Assembly (NCBI RefSeq): GCF_016097555.1
Contig: NC_054702.1
Span: 112,354,171 to 112,418,170, forward strand
Direction: 5' to 3'
From: Gigantopelta aegis
Lineage: Eukaryota; Mollusca; Gastropoda; Neomphalida; Peltospiridae
DNA: 64,000 nt
In this document: in pieces, positions 33,060 to 46,380 of the stretch
Position numbering within the stretch: the stretch's first letter is position 1
How the letters are laid out: the number at the start of each line of letters is the position of its first letter
The notes under the pieces: model-generated
The model's input: the letters and a program-made list of their open reading frames with translations, nothing else
What the model was told of the DNA's origin: nothing
Database searches by the model: none
Program-made: the position numbers and the translations under genes

Positions 33060-34360
33060 TTCACATATTTATAGAAATACCGACTGAAATGCAACCTACC
33101 TCACGCCAAGACGTATCTAATAGTTCACATGTTTATCAAACATAACCTACCTGTTGTCAAGACATATCTAATAGTTCACATGTTTATCAAACATAACCTA
33201 CCTGTTGTCAAGACATGTCTAATAGTTCACATGTTTATAGAAATACTGACTCAAACGTAACCTACCTGGCGTCGACATATCCAATAGTTCACATCAATTC
33301 AATCTTACCCTCCCACGCCAAGACATATCTAATAGTTCACATATTTATAGAAATACCGATTCAAACGTAACCTCCCTCAAGTCAATACATATCTAATAGT
33401 TCACATGTTTATAGAAATACTGATTGAAACGTAACCTCCCTCACGTCAATACATATCTAATAGTTGACATGTTTATAGAAATACCGATTGAAACGTAACC
33501 TCCCTCAAGTCAATACATATCTAATGGTTCATATGTTTATAGAAATACCGATTGAAACGTAACCTCCCTCACGTCAATACATATCTAATAGTTGACATGT
33601 TTATAGAAATACCGATTGAAACGTAACCTCCCTCACGTCAATACATATCTAATAGTTGACATGTTTATAGAAATACCGATTGAAACGTAACCTCCCTCAC
33701 GTCAATACATATCTAATAGTTGACATGTTTATAGAAATACCGATTGAAACGTAACCTCCCTCACGTCAATATATATCTAATAGTTCACATGTTTATAGAA
33801 ATACCGATTGAAACGTAACCTCCCTCAAGTCAATACATATCTAATAGTTCACATGTTTATAGAAATACCGATTGAAACGTAACCTCCCTCACGTCAAGAC
33901 ATGTCTAATAGTTTATACGTTTATTGAAATACTGATTTAAATGTAATCTCCATTTACGTCAAATCACGTCTAATAGTTCACTTGTTTAAAGAAATACGAA
34001 TTTAAACATAACCTCCCTCAGGTCAAGACACGGCTAACAGTTCACATGTTTATAAACAATATCGATACAAACGTACCCCCCCCCCCCCCCCCCCACCACC
34101 ACCACCACCACCCGACGTCAACACGCGCGTAACAGTACACACGTTAACTGAAATACCGATTTACGTCAATATATGGGTAATAATTCATATGTTTATATAA
34201 ATAGCGGTTTAATGTCTAATAGTTCACATGTTTATAAAAATACAGATTCAAAAATTACCCCCCCCCCCCCCCCCCCCCTCAAGACACGATACGGGTAACA
34301 GTTCACATATTTACAGAAATAGCTATTGAAACGTAACCTTCCTTGCGTCAAGTCACGTCA
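33060..34360. repeat. 64-bp satellite (AATAGTTCACATGTTTATAG family)
   Basis: About 19 units of TAATAGTTCACATGTTTATA, GAAATACCGATTGAAACG and TAACCTCCCTCACGTCAATA. The middle units are nearly identical and the edges are diverged. Two poly-C runs (about 34078-34094 and 34258-34278) replace parts of units on the right. Confidence 0.95.
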
Positions 34361-34695
34361 CCCTCCTCATGCCTATCGTACATACGTGTTTAGCAATAAC
34401 TGTACCTCTGGATACAGAAAAACACGTTTAACGCTAGCTGGTTTTGTAGAGGAAATATAATTGTAACTGATACTGAAAATACCGGGATCGCATCCCGGTA
34501 CCGGCTTAATATAAAATATGTTAGAAATAAAGAACAGCTTTCATTCATAATATTTCAATTTTTGCTTGTTTTAATTTTAATTTTATTATTGTTATAATCG
34601 ACATCCTAATTAAAGCTTACTAGACTCACGTCAAAATTACCTATATTATTAATATAGTTGTTAGAAAACGCAATTACTTTAAACTTTGAAGATGA

Positions 34696-34741
<46 letters not shown>

Positions 34742-35317
34742 TGACCCCTGCCCCTAAAAAAAAGATAAAAAAGAAAAGAAAAGAGAGAAAAACCCAACAC
34801 ACAAAACAAGAAAAACCCAACAAAAAATTCCAACAACACCCAACCAAAAAGAAGACTAGAATAGAATCTATAGATGTTAAACGACACCCAAACACGAAAA
34901 ATACATTGGCTACTGGATGTCAAACTATGGTAAATGCAAACATAAAAGAAGAAAAAGAAAGGAAAAAAACAAAAGAAAGAACAAAGAACAAACAACAAAC
35001 AACAAAAAACAACAACATCCTTTTTAATCACTCCATGTGCATGTACTCAACTTTGGCTGTATGTGGTGGTGGTGGTGGGCGGGGGACGTGTGTGTGTGTG
35101 TGTGTGTGTATGTGCACGGTTTTGTTGTTATAAATGGACGTTCGATCGGTAAAATAATAACCTTTGTTTACAAAATATGTCGAGGATAGTTTAGGGGCTT
35201 TTTCGTGTTGAATATTAATACTTTGGACTGCTATAGTTTTAAGAAACATTCTGTGAAAGCTTACAACGCAGTAGGCTATAATAGTTCTATAATATAACAT
35301 CAGTAAAAGAAATGACC
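34361..35317. other. Intergenic with microsatellites, no gene seen
   Basis: A (CA)n run at about 34697-34739, A-rich sequence to 35030, and a short (TG)n run near 35088-35109. No recognised gene. Confidence 0.6.
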
Positions 35318-35530
35318 TATCACTGTGGTGTAGTGGTTAGGCCAGCGAACAGAAGGCTGGTAGGTTCTAGGTTCGCACCGCTGTACCGGCTCCCACCCAG
35401 GACGAGTTTAACGACTACACAGACTTCTCTCTCACTAACAACTAACCCTCTGTCCTGGACAGACAACCCAGATAGCTGAGATGTGTGCCCAGGACAGCAT
35501 GCTTGAACCTTAATTGTATATAACAACGAA
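35318..35530 (+). mobile_element. tRNA-derived SINE, family 3
   Basis: tRNA-like head TGTGGTGTAGTGGTTAGGCC with TAGGTTCGCACC. The body contains CGGCTCCCACCCAGGACGAG, CTAACCCTCTGTCCTGGACA and a 3' end CAGGACAGCATGCTTGAAC. It matches 38962-39215. Confidence 0.85.
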
Positions 35531-36119
35531 AATAACTATAAATGAAGTGAAAAGAAATTATATTAAAAAACAGAAATGCAACAAAACAAACAAAACAAAC
35601 AAAGAAAACAACAACAACAAAAAACGTACAAAAAGCCAACAAGAAGAAAACCCATTACCTGTATGGAATGAAAAGCCGCCTCAGTTAACCGGTGTACGTG
35701 TGTCTCTCGTGTCCGTACAGCACTGCGACAGTACACGCCCTGGAACGTATCGATTATACATGCTGTAAACAGACACTTTTAATATTATTATCTCAATGGT
35801 CTTCTGCCTATAAACACTGCCGCCATGCGATTGGCCTATTGATTCCCCAGACTCACCGTACAACGAGTTTTCAATATCTATGCTCCGCTGTACCAATCAG
35901 TTTAATATTACTAAAAGATAACTTCACATCTCAGCCATTAGCGATCGGCCTTCATAGGTGGGGGGGGGGGGGGGGGGGGGGGGGATGCAGGTTATTAATT
36001 AATAAATATAAATGGTATGGTAAACAAATCAATACTGTGGTAATTCCAATTTGTATACTTTATTACAAACAGAAGAAAGTCTTCATTTAATGAGACAAAA
36101 ACAATACAGTAAACAGTAA
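35531..36119. other. Intergenic, no gene seen
   Basis: A CAAA-rich stretch at 35580-35630 and a poly-G run at about 35959-35984. No recognised gene. Confidence 0.6.
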
Positions 36120-38435
36120 GGTCACAACATGTTTCAGTATCGGTTTACATATGATCACAACATGTTTCAGTATTGGTTTACATATGATCACAACATGTTT
36201 CTGTATCGGTTTACATATGATCACATGTTTCAGTATCGGTTTACATATGATCACAACATGTTTCAATATTGGTTTACATATGATAACAACATGCTTCAAT
36301 ATTGGTTTACATATGCTCACAACATGCTTCAATATCGGTTTACATATGATCACAACATGTTTCAGTATAGGTTTACATATGATCACAACATGTTTCAATA
36401 TTGGTTTGCATATGATCACAACATGTTTCAATATCGGTTTGCATATGATCACAACATGTTTCAATATTGGTTTACATATGATCACAACATGTTTCAGTAT
36501 AGGTTTATATATGATCACAACATGTTTCAATATTGGTTTGCATATGATCACAACATGTTTCAATATCGGTTTGCATATGATCACAACATTTCAGTATCGG
36601 TTTACATATGATCACAAAATGTTTCAATATTGGTTTATATATGATCACAACATGTTTCTGTATCGGTTTACATATGATCACAACATGTTTCAATATCGGT
36701 TTGCATATGATCACAACATGTTTCAATATCGGTTTGCATATGATCACAACATGTTTCAATATTGGTTTACATATGATCACAACATGTTTCAGTATAGGTT
36801 TATATATGATCACAACATGTTTCAATATTGGTTTGGATATGATCACAACATGTTTCAATATCGGTTTGCATATGATCACAACATGATTCAATATCGGTTT
36901 ACATATGATCACAACATGTTTCAGTATAGGTTTACATATGATCACAACATGATTCAATATCGGTTTACATATGATCACAACATTTTTTAATATCGGTTTA
37001 CATATGATCACAACATTTCAGTATCGGTTTACATATGATCACAACATGTTTCAATATTGGTTTACATATGATCACAACATGTTTCTGTATCGGTTTACAT
37101 ATGATCACAACATGTTTCAGTATAGGTTTACATATGATCACAACATGATTCAATATCGGTTTACATATGATCACAAAATTTTTTAATATCGGTTTACATA
37201 TGATCACAACATTTCAGTATCGGTTTACATATGATCACAACATGTTTCAATATTGGTTTACATATGATCACAACATGTTTCTGTATCGGTTTACATATGA
37301 TCACAACATGTTTCAATATCGGTTTACATATGATCACAACATGTTTCTGTATCGGTTTACATATGATCACAACATGTTTCAATATCGGTTTACATATGAT
37401 CACAACATGTTTCTGTATCGGTTTACATATGATCACAACATGTTTCAGTATAGGTTTACATATGATCACAACATGATTCAATATCGGTTTACATATGATC
37501 ACAACATTTTTTAACATCGGTTTACATATGATCACAACATTTCAGTATCGGTTTACATATGATCACAACATGTTTCAATATTGGTTTACATATGATCACA
37601 ACATGTTTCTGTATCGGTTTACATATGATCACAACATGTTTCAATATCGGTTTACATATGATCACAACATGTTTCTGTATCGGTTTACATATGATCACAA
37701 CATGTTTCAATATCGGTTTGCATATGATCACAACATGTTTCAATATCGGTTTGCATATGATCACAACATGATTCAATATCGGTTTACATATGATCACAAC
37801 ATGTTTCAGTATAGGTTTACATATGATCACAACATGATTCAATATCGGTTTACATATGATCACAACATTTTTTAATATCGGTTTACATATGATCACAACA
37901 TTTCAGTATCGGTTTACATATGATCACAACATGTTTCAATATCGGTTTACATATGATCACAACATTTCAGTATCGGTTTACATATGATCACAACATGTTT
38001 CAATATTGGTTTACATATGATCACAACATGTTTCTGTATCGGTTTACATATGATCACAACATGTTTCAGTATAGGTTTACATATGATCACAACATGATTC
38101 AATATCGGTTTACATATGATCACAACATTTTTTAATATCGGTTTACATATGATCACAGCATTTCAGTATCGGTTTACATATGATCACAACATGTTTCAAT
38201 ATTGGTTTACATATGATCACAACATGTTTCTGTATCGGTTTACATATGATCACAACATGTTTCAATATCGGTTTACATATGATCACAACATGTTTCAATA
38301 TTGGTTTACATATGATCACAACATGTTTCTGTATAGGTTTACATATGATCACATCATGTTTCAATATCGGTTTACATATGATCACAACATGTTTCAATAT
38401 CTGTTTACATATGATCACAACATGTTTCAGTATGG
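36120..38435. repeat. 33-bp satellite (ACATATGATCACAACATG + TTTCAATATCGGTTT)
   Basis: About 70 units. Each has three 6-bp palindromes close together: CATATG, TGATCA and ACATGT. Variants (TTTCTGTATCGG, TTTTTTAATATCGG, and a short ACATTTCAGTATCGG unit) recur in a fixed order, which shows higher-order repeats of roughly 190-380 bp. The 33-bp length with no stop gives long ORFs on both strands. These encode only an 11-residue repeat and are not counted as genes. Confidence 0.97.
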
Positions 38436-38961
38436 GCAAATTATCCATTGTTATTCTGCTAGATGAGAGAAATTTATGTGATACAAAACAAGATTTGCTG
38501 AGAAAAAAAATCAACACATTATCATAGAAAAAGGGTAAGAAGATAAGAAGGTCACTGACACCATAAGAGTATGAGACGGGGGATGGAGATGAGTGTAGGA
38601 TGTCAGTCTTTGAGAACATAATCAAATTCGGGCAAAAACAATAGAAATATTCTGGCAAAATAAGCTGGCCTGAAAACTTTTCAGCATTTATTTTTGTCAT
38701 TCTACCCACAGTATTAGTTGTAATTCATGTTAAAACACGAATGATTCATTTGCAACCCTATATAGCTGTTTGGTAGTAATGTTAATATCAATAAATGTTG
38801 TATTCCAGATTCGGGCAATTTATTTTTGTCATTCTACCCACATGATTAGTTGTAATCCGTGTAAACATGCGCGGCGATCCGTTTGCATCCCCATTTAGCT
38901 CTTTGGCAGTAATGCTAATACGAATAAATGTTATAATCTAGATTCTTGCATTTTTGTTTAT
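38436..38961. repeat. Dispersed repeat with an internal tandem duplication
   Basis: 38590-38825 is the reverse complement of 23825-24475 without the SINE. The part with TTTATTTTTGTCATTCTACC to CCAGATTCGGGCAA at about 38690-38820 is repeated, diverged, at 38820-38950. Confidence 0.75.
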
Positions 38962-39215
38962 TTTTGTGGTGTCGTGGTTAAGCCATCGGACATTAGGCTG
39001 GTATGTACAGGGTTCGCAGCCCGGTACAGGCTCCCACCCATAGCGAGTTTTAACGACTCAATGGGTAGGGTCTAAGGCCACTACACCCTCTTCTCTTTCA
39101 CTAACCACAAACAACTAACCCTCTGTCCTGGACAGACAGCCGAGATAGCTGAGGTGTATGTCCAGGACAGTGTGCTTGAACTTTAATTGGATGTAAGCAC
39201 GAAAATAAGTAAAGG
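38962..39215 (+). mobile_element. tRNA-derived SINE, family 3, near full length
   Basis: Head GTGGTGTCGTGGTTAAGCCA with B-box AGGGTTCGCAGCC. Body CGACTCAATGGGTAGGGTCT, CTAACCCTCTGTCCTGGACA and 3' end AGGACAGTGTGCTTGAAC. Confidence 0.88.
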
Positions 39216-39954
39216 AAAGAAAAAAACAAAAATTTGAGGGAAATCAGCGAGCCTGTACTCCTATTTTTAAGTAACGTTTGTCTCTCTTGTACCATTAATT
39301 ATTAGGCGAAAACGTACAAAGAAATTGTTTTAATATACAAGTATTATGCCTTTAAATTACAACATATAGTAATAATTAATTAAATATCTGAAAATAAGAC
39401 ATTTTAAATAAACAAACCAAAATTAAAAAAATACCAACTTAAATGGTCGCGATTAAAAACGTACGTAACAAATTTAGAACCATTGAATACGCCCTGTAGA
39501 ACTGAAAGCTTTGTATTATTTTAAAATATTATATATATTAAAAATAATTCTGTATACTGAAGACAGTTACCTGAAACATAATATATATCAAACAAGTTAT
39601 ATTCCAACCACATTTGAAAACCACTGGTTTGGCTGACGTATTTATGGACCTAACACATTTATATATATATAGAGAGAGATCTGCATAGAGATTGGTAGGT
39701 GACAAGACATCTAACACGTGTGAATATACTACTTTGGTAAACGGTAGAGATGTGAAATAAACAGTTCATTTAGTTAATTTTCGTTTCATGTGAATTGCAG
39801 GATACATATAATAACTGATTACTGTCTTAAGATATCAGCTTTTATCCTACTCAGGTTGAATGGCGAATGTCACGATGCAAATATCTTAATACATATCTAT
39901 TTAATATTATCTATTTCCAAGGCCATTCCGTCGCCGGGACTGCTTGTCGGGACA
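39216..39954. other. Intergenic, no gene seen
   Basis: AT-rich with short TA and GA runs near 39660-39680. Nothing recognised. Confidence 0.55.
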
Positions 39955-42900
39955 AATAATGCAATGGCTTAAGGGAATGATTGTGACTTGATGGCACAAA
40001 GCACCAAATTTGGCGCATTTGTAGTTTAGGATAAACATTATTATTTTTTTTTAAAAGAGGCTACCCGATTTTAGATATCAAGGTCAGATCAAGGTCAAAG
40101 GTCAAATTTAGACAATATCCAGAAAAGCTGTTTCATAGTAGTACATTAGGCTTATTTTACCCTAAACATGTACAAAATTATTAAGAGGCGAATTCCCCAA
40201 TGTAGATGTCAAGGTCAGGTCAAGATTAAAGTTCAAACTATTATGGCATTTCGAGAAATTCAGAACATAGCACTACATTTCGAATAATTACACTAGTAGT
40301 AGTACCCTCTATCGTGTTTTTTTGGGTGGTTTTTGCTTCTTTCAAAAGTGCCGTTTCTAAATATGTATGTATATGTATGTACACCTGCATGACATGGTGA
40401 AGCAGTTCCCAATACCAACCTAGTTGTAATAAATGTGCATATAATATGCATACAAATCACAAGTGACTGATGTTTAGTTTTCACCAGTTTGTCGACCAAC
40501 ACCGTTTGTCTCAGAAACTGTTTAATTCATTTGAACCAACAGTTGTCACTGAAACGTGCAATATATTCACAGGATACAAATTACAACAACAGATACTTTG
40601 TTTGAAAACGCACAACCCAGTAAGCAATGGCTTTACGATGTAAACAACAGATGTTTAACGATATCTCGAGCCTCTTCGCCGTCCTCATAACACCGTACAA
40701 GACTTAGCGCTAAACACCACTACTGAAAACTATATCAGGCCACAGACCACAATTAATTTCGCTATATGTTTCTATATAGCCTTAGTGACTATAACATTTT
40801 TATTAATATCAGCAGGCCCGTGGATTTTTGTATGTACCTTTGCCTGCCTGGGGGACAAATACCCTAAAAAGGACAACCCCTGTTGTCCAGCTCTTTCTCC
40901 CAGCATTTTGGTTTAAACAAACACACTCTCTAAATCTGGCCGGAGTACACCCATTTTACACAAAAAGCACTACTTTTGCATGGGCCGGAATTACCACAAA
41001 CAAGTCTTCAATGTCAACAAGTTACACATGTTTACAAACTACATGCTCTCTCCTGTCACTTCAGTCAAATAGTTGCCACTTCATAGCTGTCTGCCATGAA
41101 ATAATCACAGTCAAACAGCAGCCTACTTGCGCGGACACATTTCCGGACAACCAAATTTGAAAATAACTGTAATCTGAGGCCATATGGTATCTGAGCTGTT
41201 AACACCCACACTTTTTATTACAAATGTGAAAAGTGAATTAGTTGCATGATTTCAGAGAACTGCAATGAACAATGGCACAACAGCAAACATTTTTAAAATA
41301 TTGCATCTCATTAGCTGACCTGTGCCCTTTCAGCCTATGATACTGCTGCTGTGATATTTAGGGTCGCAGTAGCAATAGTTATTAAAAAAAATGCCTAAAT
41401 AATTTGAACTTGTTAACTTGAGGATTTAAATACTGGTATAGATAAGTTAACAGAAAAAGCTACAGAATGTGTTGTCGCATGCAAATGCTACAGACTCTGG
41501 GTAGTGAGACAATTAAGCATTTACCGTACACCACTTGGACAAATTGCTGTTCCATATGGAATGAAGCCAGCACTGTCCGAAATCATGCCACTGATTCGAT
41601 GCAGATATTTAACAAAACTGTGCTGACTGGGTATTGTGGTGTTCAAAGTGAAGTTTTCTCTGTGTGTACATTGTTTGGCCACTTATCATTACGGTGTATT
41701 TTCAAAATCGAATACTATTTTGGGCAACAACCATTTTGTTGACATTTATATCACATTTCTGGTGATATTATAGGCATAGCCGGATACATACAGTAGTAAC
41801 TGCAATGTTATGGTGAGCAAAGTTGATGTTGGATGAATTACATTGTTGCCGACACAATTTGTTGTGGTCATTGAAATGGATACTCATTATCAACGGACAG
41901 AACATGGGAATGATACAAAAGTTATTCAACAGTTGTTAGTTAAACATCAAACATTGCTTATTTATCAGAATAAAGCTGGCATTATAGGAATACACATGCA
42001 GTGTGTATGATGCAGCATTACTTCTAAATTGCGCACCACATAGATGTAGTAGGCAACTTAAGAATTATTATTTTACAAAGTTATTTTAGATGTTACCAAA
42101 GATGAATTAAAACATAGCTAATGCAAAACATAACATGGTTGTTCTTTGTTTTTACAGCCATCTTGGTAGACATCTTGGATTCAAGCAATGATAAAACCTC
42201 TTTGTATGAGAAATATCATTATGCAATAACTTAATTCCTTGCACCCCAAAATCCTGTATTTGAAGTAAAAATAATTGTTTGGAGTAAAATGTAGAATATG
42301 CCCATTTCTTACTATTGGCAACGATTTATCACTAATATAAAAATCTTGCATTTTCCGTATATATCAACCGATGCTATTGTGGTGGTCATCTTGGATTTAA
42401 ATGACGTTCCTATGTTTATATTAGCTGGGGGTAGTTCAAAATTAATTCCTTAACCCTAAAACCCAATCATAGGGGACAGTTTTGTCATACTATTGCAAGT
42501 ATCAGATATACTGTGAGTTCTGTGTTTTGGCAACCATTTTGGACGCCATCTTGAATATTTTAAAATGATAAAAGGTGCCAAGTCTGCACTCCTCGGATCC
42601 TCAATCAGCACCATCCACAGATGCAAAAAATACAAAGAACAATTGTTGGTACCGAACTGTAAGGTGCAATGCACTGCCGGCTGACTAACATTTATCTTTG
42701 GGCGACCATTTTCTTGGCCATCTTGGATTCAAATGATGGTTCTATGTCCTAGTTAGCAAGACGTTATTATAAATGAAATGTATTACCACTAAACTCCAAT
42801 CACGTTTTGGCTTAAGTGAGAAATAGCAATTAATATGTTTTGGCAGCCAATGCGATATAGTTTTAATTTGGCCTTGACCTTGGAACAACCTTGACCTTTA

Positions 42901-43125
42901 ACAGTGGGCAGCCCCATCTCAGATATTCTTTATGATCTTAAAGTACAATTATGTTCAGTTTAGTGCTTTAAACGTGGTTTTATTGACATTATCTAAATTT
43001 TACATTTGACTTTGACCTCTAAAATCAATTGTACAGTCCTAAGGTACAACTGTGCCAAATTTGGTGCTTTGGGCCAACATGTCACAATATCATCAAAATT
43101 TTGACTTAAGCCACCTCATTAAAAT
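39955..43125. mobile_element. Unclassified DNA element with ~290-bp terminal inverted repeats
   Basis: The left end (TGGCTTAAG, then GGCACAAAGCACCAAATTTG) and the right end (CCAAATTTGGTGCTTTGGGC, then CTTAAGCCA) are inverted. The arms continue for about 290 bp with AAGGTCA-rich sequence. The interior holds several diverged ~180-bp segments with GCCATCTTGGATT and matches 53950-55845 and, inverted, 52133-52830. No transposase is recognised in any frame; two moderate ORFs (40828-41160 and 41467-41742) have no known motif. Probably non-autonomous. Confidence 0.65.
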
Positions 43126-43199
43126 GGCAGTGGGTTAGTGTGAGAGGAAATGCGTCACTGGCACGCGATCTGATAGCATTACTATCTCCTTTAGGTACC

Positions 43200-45930
43200 T
43201 CTCAACAGTCTACAGTGTTCTCTAGGTTATAGTTATAGGATACTGGTTAGTGTATGTTGTGTACACCTCCATAACTAGTATAATAGTGTACTCTAGGGCT
43301 ACAGTCTTGGGGGTACTGGCTGGTGTATGTGATGTACATGTCCCAACTAAGTCAAATGGCGTACATAATGATTGACAGTCATAAAGTATTAGTGTATGTG
43401 TTGTACATCTCCCAAAACGAGTCTGAGTTATGAAATATTAGTCATTGTATGTGGTGTACACCTCCCAAAACGAGTCTAGCAGTGTACACAATGACTGACA
43501 GTCATGAAGTATTAGTGTATGTGATGTGCATCTCCCAAAACGAGTCTAGCAGTGTACACAATAACTGAGTCATGAAATATTAGTCATTGTATGTGGTGTA
43601 CATCTCTATAAATAATATAATGGTGTACTCTAGGAATACAGTCTTGAAGTACTGGCTAGTGTATGTGGTGTACACCTCCACGGATAATATAATGGTGTAC
43701 TATAGGAATACAGTCTTGAAGTACTGGCTAGTGTATGTGGTGTACACCTCCATACATAATATAACGGTGTACTCTAGGAATACAGTCTTGAAGTACTGGC
43801 TAGTGTATGTGGTGTACACCTCCATATATAATATAATGGTGTACTCTAGGAATACAGTCTTGAAGTACTGGCTAGTGTATGTGTTGTACACCTCCATAAA
43901 TAATATAACGGTGTACTCTAGGACTAGTCTTGAACTACTGACTAGTGTATGTGGTGTACACCTCCATGGATAATATAATGGTGTACTCGGACTGCAGTCT
44001 TGAACTACTGGCTAGTGTATGTGGTGTACACCTCCATGGATAATATAATGGTGTACTCGGACTGCAGTCTTGAACTACTGGCTAGTGTATGTGGTGTACA
44101 CCTCAATATATAATATAATGGTGTACTCTAGAATACAGTCTTGAAGTACTGGCTAGTGTATGTGGTGTACACCTCCACGGATAATATAATGGTGTACTCT
44201 AGGAATACAGTCTTGAAGTACTGGCTAGTGTATGTGGTGTACACCTCCATACATAATATAACGGTGTACTCTAGGAATACAGTCTTGAAGTACTGGCTAG
44301 TGTATGTGGTGTACACCTCCATATATAATATAATGGTGTACTCTAGGAATACAGTCTTGAAGTACTGGCTAGTGTATGTGGTGTACACCTCCATAAATAA
44401 TATAACGGTGTACTCTAGGGCTACAGTCTTGAACTACTGGATAGTGTATGTGGTGTACACCTCCATATATAATATAATGGTGTACTCTAGGACTACAGTC
44501 TTGAACTACTGGCTAGTGTATGTGGTGTACACCTCCATATATAATATAATGGTGTACTCTAGGACTACAGTCTTGAACTACTGGCTAGTGTATGTGGTGT
44601 ACACCTCCATACATAATATAACGGTGTACTCTAGGAATACAGTCTTGAAGTACTGGCTAGTGTATGTGGTGTACACCTCCATACATAATATAACGGTGTA
44701 CTCTAGGAATACAGTCTTGAAGTACTGGCTAGTGTATGTGGTGTACACCTCCATATATAATATAATGGTGTACTCTAGGAATACAGTCTTGAAGTACTGG
44801 CTAGTGTATGTGTTGTACACCTCCATAAATAATATAACGGTGTACTCTAGGACTAGTCTTGAACTACTGACTAGTGTATGTGGTGTACACCTCCATGGAT
44901 AATATAATGGTGTACTCGGACTGCAGTCTTGAACTACTGGCTAGTGTATGTGGTGTACACCTCCATGGATAATATAATGGTGTACTCGGACTGCAGTCTT
45001 GAACTACTGGCTAGTGTATGTGGTGTACACCTCAATATATAATATAATGGTGTACTCTAGAATACAGTCTTGAAGTACTGGCTAGTGTATGTGGTGTACA
45101 CCTCCACGGATAATATAATGGTGTACTCTAGGAATACAGTCTTGAAGTACTGGCTAGTGTATGTGGTGTACACCTCCATACATAATATAACGGTGTACTC
45201 TAGGAATACAGTCTTGAAGTACTGGCTAGTGTATGTGGTGTACACCTCCATATATAATATAATGGTGTACTCTAGGAATACAGTCTTGAAGTACTGGCTA
45301 GTGTATGTGGTGTACACCTCCATAAATAATATAACGGTGTACTCTAGGGCTACAGTCTTGAACTACTGACTAGTGTATGTGGTGTACACCTCCATATATA
45401 ATATAATGGTGTACTCTAGAATACAGTCTTGAAGTACTGGATAGTGTATGTGGTGTACACCTCCATATATAATATAATGGTGTACTCGGACTGCAGTCTT
45501 GAACTACTGGCTAGTGTATGTGGTGTACACCTCCATATATAATATAATGGTGTACTATAGGAATAGAGTCTTGAACTACTGGCTAGTGTATGTGGTGTAC
45601 ACCTCCATACATAATATAATGGTGTACTCTAGGACTACAGTCTTGAAGTACTGGCTAGTGTATGTGGTGTACACCTCCATGGATAATATAATGGTGTACT
45701 CTAGGACTACAGTCTTGAACTACTGGCTAGTGTATGTGGTGTACACCTCCATATATAATATAATGGTGTACTCTAGGACTACAGTCTTGAACTACTGGCT
45801 AGTGTATGTGGTGTACACCTCCATATATAATATAATGGTGTACTCGGACTGCAGTCTTGAACTACTGACTAGTGTATGTGGTGTACAACTCCCAACTAAG
45901 TCAAGTGGTGTACTCTGTCTATAGTCCACG
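43200..45930. repeat. 72-bp satellite (CTAGTGTATGTGGTGTACAC family)
   Basis: About 36 units of TACTGGCTAGTGTATGTGG, TGTACACCTCCATATATAAT and ATAATGGTGTACTCTAGG plus a link. A higher-order period of 929 bp (about 13 units) is visible: the same variant series starts at 43927 and 44856, and at 44141 and 45070. The left and right edges are diverged single units. Long ORFs follow from the 24-codon unit and are not genes. Confidence 0.96.
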
Positions 45931-46380
45931 TATGTGGTCTAAACCTCCAAAATAGTCTAGTGGTATGCTCTCTAAGGCTACAGTTGTAACATAGTAATTG
46001 GTGCATGTGGTGTGGTGCTGACCAACAGAAAATCAAGTCATGTACTCTAGACATATTGGTTAGTATATGTGCTGGTGTACTCACTCTAAACTACATAAAG
46101 AGTCTAGTGGTATATTGTCTAGGGTTATAGTCATGCAGTCCTCATGAGTGTATGTGGGATACATCTTCCAACCAAGTCCAGTGGTGTTCTACCTCTAGGC
46201 TCAAGTCATAAAGTATTGATCAATGTATGTGATATATAACAAGTTTAATGGTATACTCTCTAGGTTACAGTTGTCAGGTACTGGTTAGTGCATGTGGTGT
46301 ACATCTTCCCACCGAGTCTAGAGGTGTGTTCACTCTAGATTATAATTATGGAATTACTGGTTAGTGTACATGGTGTACAC
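45931..46380. repeat. Diverged transition zone between two satellites
   Basis: Degenerate units with GTGTATGTGGTGTACA and TCTAGGTTACAGT. It links the 72-bp array to the 64-bp array and supports a common origin. Confidence 0.7.

Noticed and set aside
36120-38435. Many long ORFs on both strands (up to ~280 codons) with repeats such as MITTCFNIGLH
   Set aside because: The frames exist only because the 33-bp unit has no stop in those frames. There is no start context, no domain and no splice logic.
40828-41160. 110-codon ORF
   Set aside because: It lies inside the unclassified DNA element, has no known motif, and I see no matching open frame in the related copy at 53.9-55.8 kb.
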